A stretch of 64,000 nucleotides of DNA from Powellomyces hirtus (taxonomy: Eukaryota; Chytridiomycota; Chytridiomycetes; Spizellomycetales; Powellomycetaceae): assembly GCA_025526995.1 (NCBI GenBank), contig JAHLKG010000001.1:1612001-1676000 (forward strand). Direction: 5' to 3'. The notes under the pieces were generated by a model, which searched no databases, had not been told where the DNA came from, and worked only from the letters and a program-made list of their open reading frames with translations. This document shows, piece after piece, positions 31,310-43,438 of the stretch (positions within the stretch are counted from its first letter, which is position 1; every line of letters starts with the position of its first letter). The position numbers and the translations under genes were made by a program.

Positions 31310-33048
31310 TCAAATAAAATCATGCAGATACTGGCTCACATCAAATCGCACGGACTTGCCCAATTGCTGGACAAATTCATAGCTTGCGTTGCATTTGCAT
31401 TTCATACCGTCGAGGCGATCTGGGGTCGTTACGCGTAGGAGGATCCGGAGCGTCATTAGAGAGGCTATTTGCATCTGTATGTCTGTTGTTCCCTCGATTT
31501 CGTCCGGGAGTATGCTGTAGAAAATGGCCAACATTCTCTCTACTGGGAAAGATTTTGGGCCCAAAAGCTGCTGTCGCATCTGGAGTATGCGAGTCAGAAT
31601 AGCTTCCCTCGAACGACATTTACCAACACACTAGTGAGACATACATGGCCACCTTCGTTCACCAATCCTCGAGAACGTCCCTTTCCACCTTTCCTGCGCT
31701 TGACCTCGTCGCTACGATCTTTGGAGAAGAATCGGACATCCAACCGCGCCGGATTGTAAGAAGCGAGGAAAGCAGCGATCACTAAGAATTTTGTATAATA
31801 CGGCAAATCCACAGCCCCGGAACCTGCGCAAAGTACGTATGAGCAATGAGGATGTGAAAATGCACAGTGATGTTCACGAACCAGCGCGCGGGTTTGCTTT
31901 GGAAGCGGCAGAACTAGGTTCATTCTGCGTCTGCCATTCGGAGCTGGACATTTCTCGCAGATACAATGTGTGCAAGGCATCCTTGATGTGGGTTTGAATA
32001 TGCCCAAACAGCTTGCTTGTCTGCTCTCGCGTGGCTGGACAATTGTTAGTAACGAATGCAGTCAGCGTCACTGCATATGCAAAGTTACCTTTTCCATTTT
32101 TGACAGGCTCCACGTATTTGGGGAACAGGAGAGTCACCATGTGTCTCAGCTCCTTTATGTCACGACACGGATTACTGAATACGTCGTAGAGTATCTCAGC
32201 GAAGGACACATAAAAACCCGGCTCCTCATCTGCGGGACAGTCTCGGGCGATGATTTGGAGGATTTCAGCACGGGTATATTGCGGGAATTCCACTGAGAAA
32301 GCTTCGATGGAACCGACTCTTGAGCGGAAATGTAGCCATGTGAGGTTGCTGATCAGGATCACGGTCACAGTTCGTTCAGTCTAAATGGAAGTCAGCGCAT
32401 TGAGGCGAGCACTGTACTTAGTCCAAGACGTACCAAGGCAGCGAAGCGGGTGATGGCAGGTAGAAAGAATGGACCCATATCTCTAAGTTTCTCCGCATGG
32501 TCAAACACCTATTGGTGTACGCACGTCAATAAAAGAACCCTTGACGGAGTTAATATCAGGTCAGTCCAACCAGAGTTGTCATCCGAGTGTCCTCAGGCGC
32601 GGGTACAGGTAACGCTTCGTCAAGGCAACCAACGAATTCCGACACACTATCGCATTGTTGAAATGTCCCCCATAGGCCGCTGTTGTCGTCTGTCAACGGT
32701 TCTGGTCGACACCCACTAAGCTGTGCCAGCGCACTCTCCAGAAGAAGTCGTGGATTGTGGCGCTCCACGCAGTCGAGCCACGCAATCCGATCATTTCGTC
32801 CGCGGAGAACGTGGTCGATAATGAGAGTTTTCGCAGTTCCAGGAAGTCCGCTCAGAAATAGGACAGAAGGTGCACAGTCTTTCTAAAGGAGGCTGGAGAA
32901 TGAGCAGGGCACGAGCTTGGTCATCACTAACGAACAAACTTACATCAGCGAGGAGTTTAGAAAGATCATCCAGCTGGTCTTCTCGTCCTGGAAACAAAGA
33001 TGCCTGTGACGGTCGTTCATCCATCGGTGGTTCGGGCTCAGATGCCAT
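31310..33048 (-). CDS. ORC5: Origin recognition complex subunit 5
   Basis: AAA+ subunit of ORC, which loads MCM helicase at origins. Seven exons: 32944-33048, 32571-32882, 32434-32508, 32089-32380, 31882-32034, 31645-31823 and 31310-31579, giving 461 residues. Blocks include [17 protein letters not shown], the ATP-binding loop [21 protein letters not shown] (Walker B position), [18 protein letters not shown] (sensor 1), [79 protein letters not shown] and [21 protein letters not shown]. The Walker A shows A-K-T where G-K-T/S is usual. The exon 2 donor is GTTGGA. The last junction has two possible donors; GTATGT was chosen. The start lies only 50-120 bp from the divergent WDR89 gene. Confidence 0.92.
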
Positions 33049-33097
33049 GCCGACGTTGAGATATTCATCGAAGTGAGCAAACTCCGTGTCGTCCGAG

Positions 33098-34570
33098 ATG
33101 TCCGACCCACCGTGGCTTGTTTTTGTGTGGCTTGTGGCAATTGTGGCGGAGGGCTTACCTCTTGCTGACATGTGCAGAAGATTGACAGTTTCTGTCGTGC
33201 GAAATTCCAGACACTGTGTATGGTCATTGAACATGAAAACAGAGACTAGTTGTCCGTTCCAAGTGTCGCGGTCACATGCCCTCCAGGGGAATGGATATGT
33301 ATTAGATGTTGTGGTCTCGCCGTCGCGGGATATTGTTGCAACTCCAACCGCTTCGGGAGCTATACACATTTTCGACTCGAAGACTCTAAATGGACTCAAA
33401 ACCCTGAACGTCACCAGTCCGACAGACCGCTACGATGACGTTTTATCTCAAGCAACCTTCGACCAATCCAACCCATCCTTACTGTTCGCTGGAACAACAA
33501 ACGGAACTGTCCGTGTCTGGGATCTCCGAACTGGAAACAGTGAATTGATCTTCAACTGTAAGCTTTGTCATATTAGTTTGTCACTTCTGTGAAGGAAGAG
33601 GCCTTTGCTCACTTGGGCCCCTTCCCTGTAATCCTACTATTAGGTGGAAAGCCAGTATTGTCTCTGGCAGTCAATTCGGCCAACACAGCACTTGCGGCCG
33701 GCACAGAGTTGGTTGGTGAGGATTCAGAAATTTCTATCTGGTGATATAACCCTCGTCTCTGCATCTGAACTGATGATCACGGGAGCTCATCAAATGCGGT
33801 CATCAAAGGGACGTGAGGAACAACAGTGCACCTGCGGCTCGATTTTTGGAATGTCACTCCGATGATGTGACACAACTTCGGTAGGTTTCATGTGGCCTCA
33901 TGTCGGTGCGACAGCTTTCCTTACCATACATCATCTTTAGCTTTCACCCTACCGACCGAAATGCCATGATATCCGGCTCCACCGATGGGCTCATCTGCCT
34001 GTACAACCTCGAAACTCTCGAGGAAGAAGATGCCCTTTATCAAGTGATCAAGGAAGACTCTATCGGCAAGATCGGTTTCTTCGGTCCTCAGTATGAGTAC
34101 ATTTACAGTCTCAGTCACATGGAAACCTTCTCCCTGTACAAATTCCTGGAGGGCGACAAGGTGTTTACCTTTGGTGACGTGAGAGGAGAGGCACAACAAA
34201 CAAAGGTGGACTATCTGATAGATTGCGTTTACGACGAGCGCAATCAGCGCATGTTCTTGGTCACTGGTGATCAAACGTAAGGATCCACATTTTTGCTTCG
34301 CATGAACAGCATCAGTTCTTTCTGATTCCAATCGCTTCCTTTCAGTGGAAACATGGCCATCTTCCACGTGAACCTTGGACGGCTGGAATTGGTCCACACT
34401 CTGAATAGTGGTCATTCCGACATTGTTCGCGGCGCATACTGGGATGTCGAGGTAAAGACTGAAGACACCGTGATAAATGACATGCGACTCACTCTGAATT
34501 ATATCGATAGTACGGAAGCTTGATATCAGGTGGTGAAGACAGTATAGTCAGCTTATGGCGAAACCAATAG
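33098..34570 (+). CDS. WD40 protein, WDR89-like
   Basis: Beta-propeller protein resembling animal WDR89, whose function is poorly known. Exons are 33098-33557, 33644-33740, 33809-33880, 33941-34276, 34346-34451 and 34511-34570, giving 376 residues from Met 33098, or 352 from Met 33170. Propeller blocks: GYVLDVVVSPSRDIVATPTA, LLFAGTTNGTVRVWDLRTG, VLSLAVNSANTALAAGTEL, DSEISIWDVRNN, HSDDVTQLRFHPTDRNAMIS, GSTDGLICLYNLE and ISGGEDSIVSLWR. The HSDDVTQ(V/L)RFHP block is typical of WDR89. The first about 25 residues from 33098 are hydrophobic and may be leader rather than protein, so the true first exon is uncertain. Confidence 0.78.
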
Positions 34571-34660
34571 CTCAAGCTACCTGAATCGCTTCACATCAGC
34601 ATAGGCAGGAAATCCCCTTATGCTAGAAGTATCTAGGTACCGTTGTAGATATATTTAAAT

Positions 34661-37207
34661 CTATTTATCAGATCCATAGTTTAATGCAAAAACTGGGATA
34701 TACGCATGTTGCGTGCGATCGATGGTGACTGTAGGCTTCACTGAGCCTTGCTTCGAAGTTGTCAGCGATTTTATCGAAATTTCATTCGCATCGCATACAC
34801 GTATAAGTGCTTGGAGGTCCTACAAAGTGCGTCTCGGTCAAGTTATCCGCTAGGGGTCCACACTCATGTCCCAGATACTGCATCATACCTTAACGTAATC
34901 GAGGTTCCGTATCCGCTGGATGTTGTTAGACATCAGGTTCGCTTTGTTTGTGGCTTCCAAAAGGGCATCGAATTCTGCTCGCGCCAGGAATAACGCTCCC
35001 AACGCTTGCTGCAATAGCTAATAGAGAACGCTCAGAATGAAGCATGGATATTACATGTCGGGTACGACTGCACATACCACTTCTGGACCGTCAGTTAACG
35101 TTTCAGCAGCAAGGTAGTCCTCATATTGGAGGGGAACAGGGCTGGTCAAGGACTGGAAAACTCGGAATCGATGATTGAAATGAACTTGTCCACAATAGGC
35201 TTCATGGTCCGGACTTGCAAGATGGCCGTCATGTCGTAACACCTTTCCGAATTTGAGGAGTCCACGAAAAAGGTTCTTCTTTGCTGTGACCTCTGCTAGT
35301 GCCTCCCTCACGGACATCCCAAGGTGGTCGCTGTTTTCGGATGCAGATATTCCGCTTAGTCGCAACAAAAGCTTTTCTTGAGATGCAGATATTCCGCTTA
35401 GTCGCAGCAAAAGCTTTTCTTGAACCCCAAACAGATGCTGTATCTGCATCAAGACCATAACTTGCTCATAGGAGCTGTACAAATCCATCTCGTATCCAAG
35501 CATGACGTGAAGAATCATCAGGTTGAGCTTCTGGTGGAAAACCCAGGAAGAGAAAACGACCGGCTCCTTGGGGGGTTCTCCATTACTTCGCAAGTCCATA
35601 TCCAACGCTTCCGCTTCGACCTGTAAAGCCTCCCACTCCTTCAGATTCTTCCTCAATCCACGATATTGGCGAGCACGATTGCGTCCAAAAAGCTTGAAAA
35701 GACCTTGAATTGGTCCCGCGGCTTGCACACAGAATGTACTCATCGAGTCCTTCTCACATTGATCTACCAAGCTCCTGGGTGTTCGGCCGCTCAGATTGAG
35801 GATGGACTCGCAGATGACCTTGGTCAGCGGGTATCGCCCGAAAAGCTTCTCCCTCGATACGAGATTTGTTTGCAGCAGCGACCTGGTAAGCACATTTGGC
35901 CCTGGAGCACGGCCAGAGAAGAATCCAATGAACCGGAAGACCGATTCCAAATCGTGCACAGTGCCTTGGATGGCACAAACGTCACAAATGTCCTGCATAT
36001 GTGACAACATAGTCTTCATATCATTCAGGGCATCCTCCTTGGGCATCACGAGAATCGGTTTTGGTGGCATTTGTGCAAAGAGCTTTCGCGTGATGTATGG
36101 ATCGAATACGTCCTCAACATTACTCCCTAGATTGATCGTTTTGTGAACCGTCTCGAGCCGCACTTTGGCTTGAGCAATGCTTTTCCCCGCCTTCGCAATA
36201 TCTTGAGCCCCCAGCTCCATTATGGCGAAATAAAGAAATTTCATGAACTGGATTCGCGCCAAGAGCGCGTTTAGAAAGTCTAACTCCAGTCCAGGACGAA
36301 GAGCGAGTTTTGTCATCTCAGGGTCAGCCAGAGAACTGAGTCCCATTTCTAGGCTTCTGATGCTTTCGGTCAGCGTGTCCTCTGCCAGCAGAAGGCCTGC
36401 AATCGCTTCGTTCTCTTGCACCTCCTCGCACAGAGATAACCCCATCGTATCATTGGCAAAATCTTCTTCCTCGTATACGTGAGCCTTCGTTACTTCCATG
36501 CGTACGAGATCGACCGTTTTCAACATCGCCACGACGCATGACTGCAGCAGTGAGCTTCCAAGCCTATATGGCGCATGCAAGCAAACGCATGTGAAAACTG
36601 TCTGGCATAGCATGTTGCCTGCTATCCAAGACATCTCCAAACCCAGCAATTGATCAAGAATCCCGATTATGTCCGCAGCCGTGAAATGCTTATGATCCAT
36701 GTCAGATATTGTCAGCTTGCCAGCCCTGGCAGCAGCTGGCAGATCCATACCGGCGTCCATTTTCGGGTCCATCATCTATCAATTGCAATATGATGAGTTA
36801 GAAGAGATTGTGGTGTTCTCATGTCTCATAAGATCTCCTACTTCAATTGCACACATTCCCTCCCAGAGACTAAAGCCTTCAACAGCTACAAGCTGACCTA
36901 TCTCCAGCTCTTTCAGAAATACAAAGAACGCAGCTCATGAGCTATCAATGGGGACATCAGCGGCCGCCAAAATATCGGACCATAGCTTGAGTCTAATCGT
37001 ACCATCCGTAGCTTCACGTAAAATCGCAGTTACATCTTCCCATGGGGGATCTTCCGGCTCACACTTGGAGTGTAGCGTAGCTTCGAACAGACCGGGACCC
37101 ATTGGCGGTGGCTCATCCTCACTGATCCTTTTTAAAACAAGCAATGATCGTTAAAGGCATAGCAGATGAAGCCTAGCGTCAAGTTGTACTAACGTTTTTA
37201 GCGACAT
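34661..37207 (-). CDS. MAK10: NatC N-acetyltransferase auxiliary subunit NAA35/Mak10
   Basis: Ribosome-anchoring subunit of NatC, which acetylates Met-Leu/Ile/Phe/Trp N-termini. Six exons: 37194-37207 (14 nt, ATG TCG CTA AAA AC), 37003-37127, 36842-36909, 35078-36775, 34889-35017 and 34661-34819. The total is 730 residues, close to animal NAA35. Marks: WEDVTAILREATDELEIGQL, VEGFSLWEGMCAIEMMDPKM (across a splice), GILDQLLGLEMSWIAGNMLC, TVFTCVCLHAP, GFFSGRAPGPNVLTRSLLQT, LMILHVMLGYEMDLYSSYEQ, and a final SVKPTVTIDRTQHAYIPVFA. Reading through the donor at 35077 would end the protein early; the spliced C-terminus fits the family. A 42-bp in-frame duplication (35341-35424) repeats QEKLLLRLSGISAS. 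Confidence 0.92.
35341..35424. repeat. In-frame 42-bp tandem duplication inside NAA35
   Basis: Two adjacent 42-bp copies (35341-35382 and 35383-35424) differ at one base (AACAAA versus AGCAAA). Each adds the 14-residue segment QEKLLLRLSGISAS to the protein without changing frame. Confidence 0.95.
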
Positions 37208-37379
37208 GGAAAGGAGAAGAGTACGTGATAAGAGTCAAACAGCACGAAGGTTAAGTTAAAAAGTTTGGCTGCGGTGGGCGCGGTGGTGCTTTCCGAACTG
37301 CCGTACGCTCGGCCTTCTAACTTCACACTTGCATCATTTCACTTCATTTGGAGAACATATTGGACCGTACTCACTCAAT

Positions 37380-39095
37380 ATGGCAGAGAAATCTTTCAAT
37401 ATCAAGTCCTCCGTGGTTAGCATGCGGACGCGAAACCCTATCCGCGCTATCGGTGGGTGAAATATCCTGTATTGAACGTTTGGTCATGGCACTCTGTCGC
37501 GCACGCTGACCAGGACTGTTTCAATCCTAGTTGACAACCTGAAAGTAAAGCCGAACCCGGAGAAGGAGTTCATCTCTCTGGCTCTTGGTGATCCCACTAC
37601 CTTTGGAAACTTTAACCTCCACCCGACCTGTGTTGAGGCGGTCAAGAAGCAGCTTGACAGTTATAAGGCGAACGGCTATCCGCCTTCTGTCGGCATAGAG
37701 CCTGCCCGAGCGGCCGTCGCAAAAGCTTACACTCGCCCGGAGGCACCTCTTACGTCCGCTGATATCATTCTGAGCAGTGGGTAAGTCCTCCGCTCGTCCT
37801 TTCTATGTCATCAACCAAAGCTAACAGTTCGCGTGGATTAGATGTAGCGATGCCTTGAACCTCTGCATCGGAGCGCTTGCCAATGAAGGGCAGAACATCT
37901 TGCTTCCCCGGCCTGGTTTCTCTTTGTACGAAACGCTCGCCAGCTCCAAAGGTTGGTCCTATGCTCTCTCATCAGAACTAGGATGTCCATTGACGCCGAT
38001 CTAGGAATCGAATGCCGCTTCTACAATCTTGACGTAAGCCAACCACGAGTATCAATGTATTGACCCCGGCTCAAACATGCAACGCATTTGCAGCCCAGCA
38101 GAACGTGGGAGATTGATCTTGATCACTTGCAAAGTCTGATTGATGAGAACACCACTGCCATTCTCGTCAACAACCCGAGCAACCCTTGTGGATCCGTTTA
38201 CTCGAAGCAACATCTTCTCGACATTCTCGCAGTTGCCGACAAGCACAAGCTTCCTATCATCTCCGAGTACATTTGATTCCTGCTCTCTCACAAGCTGGTG
38301 ATACAAGCAGTAACCCTAACCCTTCCTAGCGAGATCTATGCCGATATGGCTTTCAAGGGACACGAGTTCACCCCTCTCGCTAACCTGACAAAAACTGTGC
38401 CAATCCTGACGACAAGTGGACTTGCCAAGAAATACCTAGTCGTACGTATCTGTTTGGTCACGAGACCTAATATGAAACTGACTGTCGCGCTTTTCAGCCG
38501 GGTTGGCGGCTGGGTTGGATTCTTATTCACGATCGGAATGGAGCGTTCAGAGAGATCCGGAAAGGTTTGGTCAACTTGACCCAACTCATTCTGGGCCCAA
38601 ACTCTGTCATTCAAGCGGCGTTGCCCGACATTCTTTCTGCGCCACAATCATTCTATGATGAGACCATGGAACAGCTTGAAAAAAATGCGAATATTAGCAA
38701 GAAGTTGCTTTCGAATATCCCCGGGTTGCATGTAAGCCTTGCATGGATGTGCAGTGCTTGGAAATGTGAGACTAACTTGCGATGGTTGGCTAGCCTATCT
38801 TCCCTCAAGGTGCTATGTACTTGATGATCGAGATTGACACGGCTCAATTCAAGGACATCAAGGATGATGTCGTCTTTGTGGAGAAGCTTGCAGAGGAAGA
38901 GTCAGTCCTCTGCCTTCCCGGACAGGTGTGCACCATTGCATGAGCTTCCAAAAAACATTTTCTGGACTAACAGTTGGCTCGCAGTGCTTCCGAACGGAGG
39001 GCTCTTTCGTCCGTATTGTCTTCACTCCACCTGTCGAAAAGCTCGACATCGCTTACACTCGCATTAGAGAGTTTGCCGCCCGACACCACATCTAG
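37380..39095 (+). CDS. Tyrosine aminotransferase-like PLP enzyme
   Basis: Class I/II aminotransferase closest to tyrosine aminotransferase, which starts tyrosine breakdown by transfer to 2-oxoglutarate. Nine exons: 37380-37452, 37531-37780, 37842-37951, 38005-38033, 38094-38266, 38330-38441, 38498-38731, 38794-38925 and 38985-39095, giving 407 residues. Visible: [109 protein letters not shown], the cofactor-lysine region [20 protein letters not shown] and [16 protein letters not shown]. The SGLAKK and PGWRLGW blocks are TAT-type. Alanine and kynurenine aminotransferases are less likely. Confidence 0.9.
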
Positions 39096-39388
39096 ACTAG
39101 CTCATATTCCTAGGGTAGATTCCCGCATTAGACAGTATGAGATAGGCCAGAATGCTGTGTGGAATACAGAGAATTCATCGCCATGTTTCTTTATTGGACT
39201 ACTCAGGTGGCAAGTGACAGTAATCTTGATCAATCTCGTCTAACAAGCTGCGGGACTACCACAGACGTCGCAAGCACAGACGTATCATGAATGGTAACAT
39301 ACTTTGGAAAAAGGAGTCCAAATTGCTGTATGTACAATCTCGGGAAACGAAGGTCAGCCCAACCATTGGGCGGACGCATTAAGCGTGT

Positions 39389-40470
39389 TCAGTAGTAACT
39401 GTCTGAAGCGTGGTAGAACACATGAACAGTTCTTTTCAACGGGTCGATGCTGAGATAGCAAAAATTTTGTGGATGTTCGATGGGAAACAATGGCGATACA
39501 GCCGACTCCACATTGGTGATTTTGAACACCATTGAAGCGACTCGGAGCTTGTTGGTTTGAGGATCCTTCGCAACGCTACGGAAAACGCGAGTTAGAGACT
39601 TTGGATTGAGATAATCCGATGGCAGCGGCTTTGGTACCTAATCATATCTTTGTAGGCCACCCTCGTTGCCGACAGATACGGTTCTAGAGTGTCCTCGTAC
39701 TGACAAAGCTTCCCACCGAGAGCGAAGAGCTAAACAAAATCATTAAGTGATTGAAAAGGCTTTTGGGAATCACATTGATTTCACACGGGCCAATACCTTG
39801 AAGACATGAAAAATGAATTCCTTGCGGTCTTGCTGAGAGAACAAACCGTAATTGTCTGATGCTTCAACCAAGAGACAGTTTCGCAGCTCATCGGCCACGA
39901 GAAAAGAGTCGTGATATTCATCCAGGCATTTGATAATCTCTCCGTTCCGACGGACCACGGGACCTGCACATCATTAAATCAACATGATGTGATTCAGACT
40001 CTTCTGTTGCATCTTACCTCCTGGCTTCAGCTTGTCAAAAAATCCCAGGTTTGTCACCGTATGTGTCGTGTCCTCCTTTTCCACTCGCGTTACGGTGCCC
40101 AATTTGCCCCATCGATCTTTGGTGCCCAATACCCGAATGTGAGGGTTCACATCAGGATCGTTGAAGAAATCCAAAATAAAAGAGTCGATCTCATATGGTT
40201 GAACATGGTGATCGAAGTTGAACTTAATCATGTAAGCATGATCTTGCATGCCCCTTCAGACGCATTGGATAAGTTGCATTTTCCACGATCAAAAAGTCCT
40301 CCCTTCCAGTAGCTTGAGTAGACGAACCATTTGAACAATGACTCTTGTACTTCCTTCCCGTGGAATCCCGTCGCCTTGTATCCTTCCACAAGACTAAACC
40401 GGAAATGCTTCTCATTGTCACGCAGTCCATGCATAGGTACCGAAACGGGAGGTGGAGCACTTGTGATCAT
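39389..40470 (-). CDS. CFAP300: Cilia- and flagella-associated protein 300
   Basis: Cytoplasmic factor needed to assemble or transport axonemal dynein arms (human C11orf70; loss causes primary ciliary dyskinesia). Exons: 40287-40470, 40018-40242, 39797-39963, 39638-39729 and 39389-39575, giving 284 residues in frame; the last two exons are short and easily missed. Family blocks: [115 protein letters not shown] and [16 protein letters not shown]. Intron 1 is only 44 nt. Most fungi lack this gene because they lost the flagellum, so it is good evidence for a zoosporic species. It is head-to-head with the dUTPase gene. Confidence 0.92.
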
Positions 40471-40647
40471 CGCTTTGATAGTGGATTTTGGCAACACTTA
40501 ACGAGAAGGTTGTCGGAAATTCCACGCGACGCGACGCGCTGGTCTTGTCCGAAACTAATTCCATTTCGGACCCTCGGACATCCAGGCACAAAGTTGTGGA
40601 ATCCCCATCGCCTTCCTCGTCTCAAACTGGAAACTTGCACATCCAAA

Positions 40648-41390
40648 ATGCTTTCTTCTACTACACAACCATCAGAGGCTATCGATCCAAGCAAGCGGGC
40701 TGGCGTCATGACGCCGGATGGCTCTGCAGCCAAGAAGGTCAAAGAGGCTGACACTGAGGTTGTGGTCCCTCCACAAAACGCACCTCTTCTGGTGAAAAGG
40801 TTGACTGAGAAGGGACGTCTACCCACTCGAGGGTCCCCTTTCGCAGCAGGCTATGACATCTACAGGTATGAACCTCCCAGCTACTTGTTTCTAACGTAGA
40901 ATACATGCTGACGCATTTTATAGTGCAAAGACCACTACACTCCCTCCGCACTCTCGTGCCGTAGTGCCAACAGATATTTCCATCGCTGTCCCAGCAGGAA
41001 CATACGGTCGTGTGGCCCCGCGTAGTGGCTTGGCTGTCAAGCATTTTGTGGACGTTGGTGCCGGCGTCATCGATGCGGACTACCGCGGTCCACTCGGCAT
41101 CGTTCTGTTCAACTTTGGCGAGAATTCGTTCGAGAGTAAGCGTTGTTGCTCTTGATGCTTTTGACTGCTTTCACTAAGTCTTCTGCTGTTTTCAGTTAAG
41201 GAAGGTGACCGCATAGCTCAGTTGGTTCTTGAGAAGATTGTCAATCCTGAAGTCATGGAAGTTGAGGTAAGACATCCACGATGGTATCGCTCCTAGTCGG
41301 ATTTCCTGGATTGATCTGACGGCATGGTAGTCTCTTGACGATACGATACGCGGCGAGGGAGGCTTCGGCTCTACGGGCGTCTCTTTGTGA
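40648..41390 (+). CDS. DUT1: dUTP diphosphatase
   Basis: Trimeric dUTPase that hydrolyses dUTP to dUMP, keeping uracil out of DNA. Exons: 40648-40865, 40924-41135, 41196-41266 and 41331-41390, giving 186 residues. All five family motifs are present: I AGYDIYSA (across intron 1), [33 protein letters not shown] with the catalytic Asp and the Tyr gate, [15 protein letters not shown], and [11 protein letters not shown] at the C-terminus. The first about 45 residues, before [12 protein letters not shown], are Ser/Thr/Lys-rich and may hold a nuclear targeting signal ([17 protein letters not shown]). Confidence 0.96.
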
Positions 41391-41934
41391 TTCCCGCAGA
41401 GTTGCCATGCCGGCTTCTGACCACGGAATCGAATGCTGTTGGTAGTTTAGCACAAAAAGGAGGTGACAATGCCAGGACCACATTCTACACCAACGACACA
41501 GTCGTAGATATTCTTTGAACTAGCTCCTCCTACGTTAGCAACCATAGCAAATTATGTAAATGACTTATGCAGTTGCAATGCGATTCTGTTAAACATAGGC
41601 TTCCCGAAGGTGTGTAAAACAACAAGCCCAGAAGGGCTACCAAATCATGGTGCGAGAAAGGTATGATTCCAAAACTGTGCTGTGAAGATTTGACCGCGAC
41701 ATTGCGGACTCTTGAGGCTATGATACAAGGGGGATCGCGTGGATGCGGGTCATACAGTTGTGAACAGCGCGGACTTCGGACTTCTACGTTGAATGAGGAG
41801 CCTGCTGTCGCACTGTGCGTGGAAATGACATCCCGCGACATGTGCCAGGAGACAGATTATATCATTTCTCGTCTCTCACAATGAAAAGGCAAAGAAATCT
41901 GGTCGGGACATTGTGACTACGATGGTCGTGCTCA

Positions 41935-43438
41935 TCACTTCTTGAGATAATTTTGTTGAAATCAGTGAATGTACGATGGAGTGAAGGTACACAGAGGCAA
42001 ATTACCTTCGCTTGTTCCCGAGTACATGTTGGGCAATACCATTTGCCTTTCGGTGGAGCCGAGAGACCCACGCATGCATAGTGAAACCACTCGATGGGAC
42101 ACTTTTCGAATGAAAAGAATGGTGAGAAGATGAAGAAGCGCAACACAAAGGACGGTGTACAAATACTCACATCATCATTGTCACACTACGGTGCCAATGA
42201 CCAATGAGAGAAGAACGTGAGCGGAACCCCAAATAATTTTGCTCTTAAACTGCTCTTACCGCAATCATGTCCCCGAATGAGACCTGATTACACATGCAAT
42301 ACGTTGGCTCGTTGGGATCTATCGGTAAATCCAAGACGCCTGCTTTGTCTTTGCTTGCTAGCCTCTTTTCGATGACGGCTATCACTCTACATGGAAGATG
42401 TCAAAAATTACATCCAATACCGTCACCAATGGCGTTCAAACAACTAACCCCTTCTTGTCTCTCTTCGCATTTGCGGTCACTGGTTTCTTGCTGTTGAGAG
42501 TTGTGTGTAATTTGTTGAGGGAAGTGATCGCATTGGCCGGCCTTTTCGGCGTCTCAGAGTCCTTCAAGATAAGTTTGTCATCTAGTTTGCCTGCAGTTTT
42601 CTTGTGTTCTGTAGAGTGAAGGTCAGACAGCCCTGGCAGTATCCAATCTCAATAAACATAGCGCATACTCTTCGATGGCGTATCTGCTGCAGATGGTGCG
42701 CTTCGTTTCTCCGCGCGACCCGCGAACGTGGTTTTATCATTTCGTACTTTGTTCGTCCCCGCTTCATATGGCCCTACTGACCCAAACAGCTTCGGTCCCG
42801 TCATTTGCTCTTCCTCAAACTTGTGTAGATCATCGTCAAGCCGTCTGACATGTCTATCAACCTGAAAGGCCGGCGGTGAAGAACACCCTCGTTTAGATAC
42901 CGCTCAGAGATAGTACGGGACGCTCGCATACCATGTCATATGTTTGCACAGCAAGGGCAACTTTCTCCTCTCCATGTCGCAAAGTTTCCTTAAGAGAAGC
43001 TGATATGTCTTGAAGCATCTTTACTCGGTCCTCTGGGCTCATTGAATGCAGGTCGGACAAGAAGTCGGAGGTGTTCTGCGATATTCTGGCAACGGAATCC
43101 TGTGCACGTGAGTCCAGCTCCCGCATCTGATAGTAGACAAGAATCTCGAATCAGTCTCAATTGGTAGTGCTTCGGTCCACATCTGCTTCAAGACATCGAC
43201 GTACAAGCGTGAAATTACGGCCAAGCTCGACTGGGAGGGCTTCGATCGCTATGAGTCCGGTTAGCCCAAAATCAGAAGTAGTTAGAGCAGACAAGACAAG
43301 CGACAGAAGACGTACTGTCAAGATAATCCTGTGGTAGTAAAGAATCAAGAGTTTAGTGCTCTGTTGTTTGCGCATGCTCTCGCAACGAAAGTTTTCAATT
43401 TGCCCGCTCACTCTTACCTCTAAGTACAAAAGCGCCAT
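41935..43438 (-). CDS. ING-family PHD-finger protein (Yng2/ING3-like)
   Basis: Histone-tail reader of acetyltransferase or deacetylase complexes; the PHD finger binds H3K4me3. Ten coding exons: 43418-43438, 43316-43328, 43205-43248, 42932-43126, 42669-42861, 42449-42608, 42260-42386, 42171-42185, 42006-42101 and 41935-41940, giving 289 residues with every phase matching. The N-terminal ING domain reads [50 protein letters not shown] and [21 protein letters not shown] Lys/Ser-rich linker follows, then a complete C4HC3 PHD finger ([20 protein letters not shown] to KGKWYCPTC). Exons 2 and 8 are microexons of 13 and 15 nt, and the last exon carries only Lys-stop. The N-terminus fits ING3/Yng2, suggesting NuA4, but ING1/2-type membership is possible. 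Confidence 0.92.

Noticed and set aside
38311..38322. Telomere-like TAACCCTAACCC
   Set aside because: Two units inside an intron of the aminotransferase gene; a short pyrimidine-rich match just before the splice acceptor is easily due to chance.
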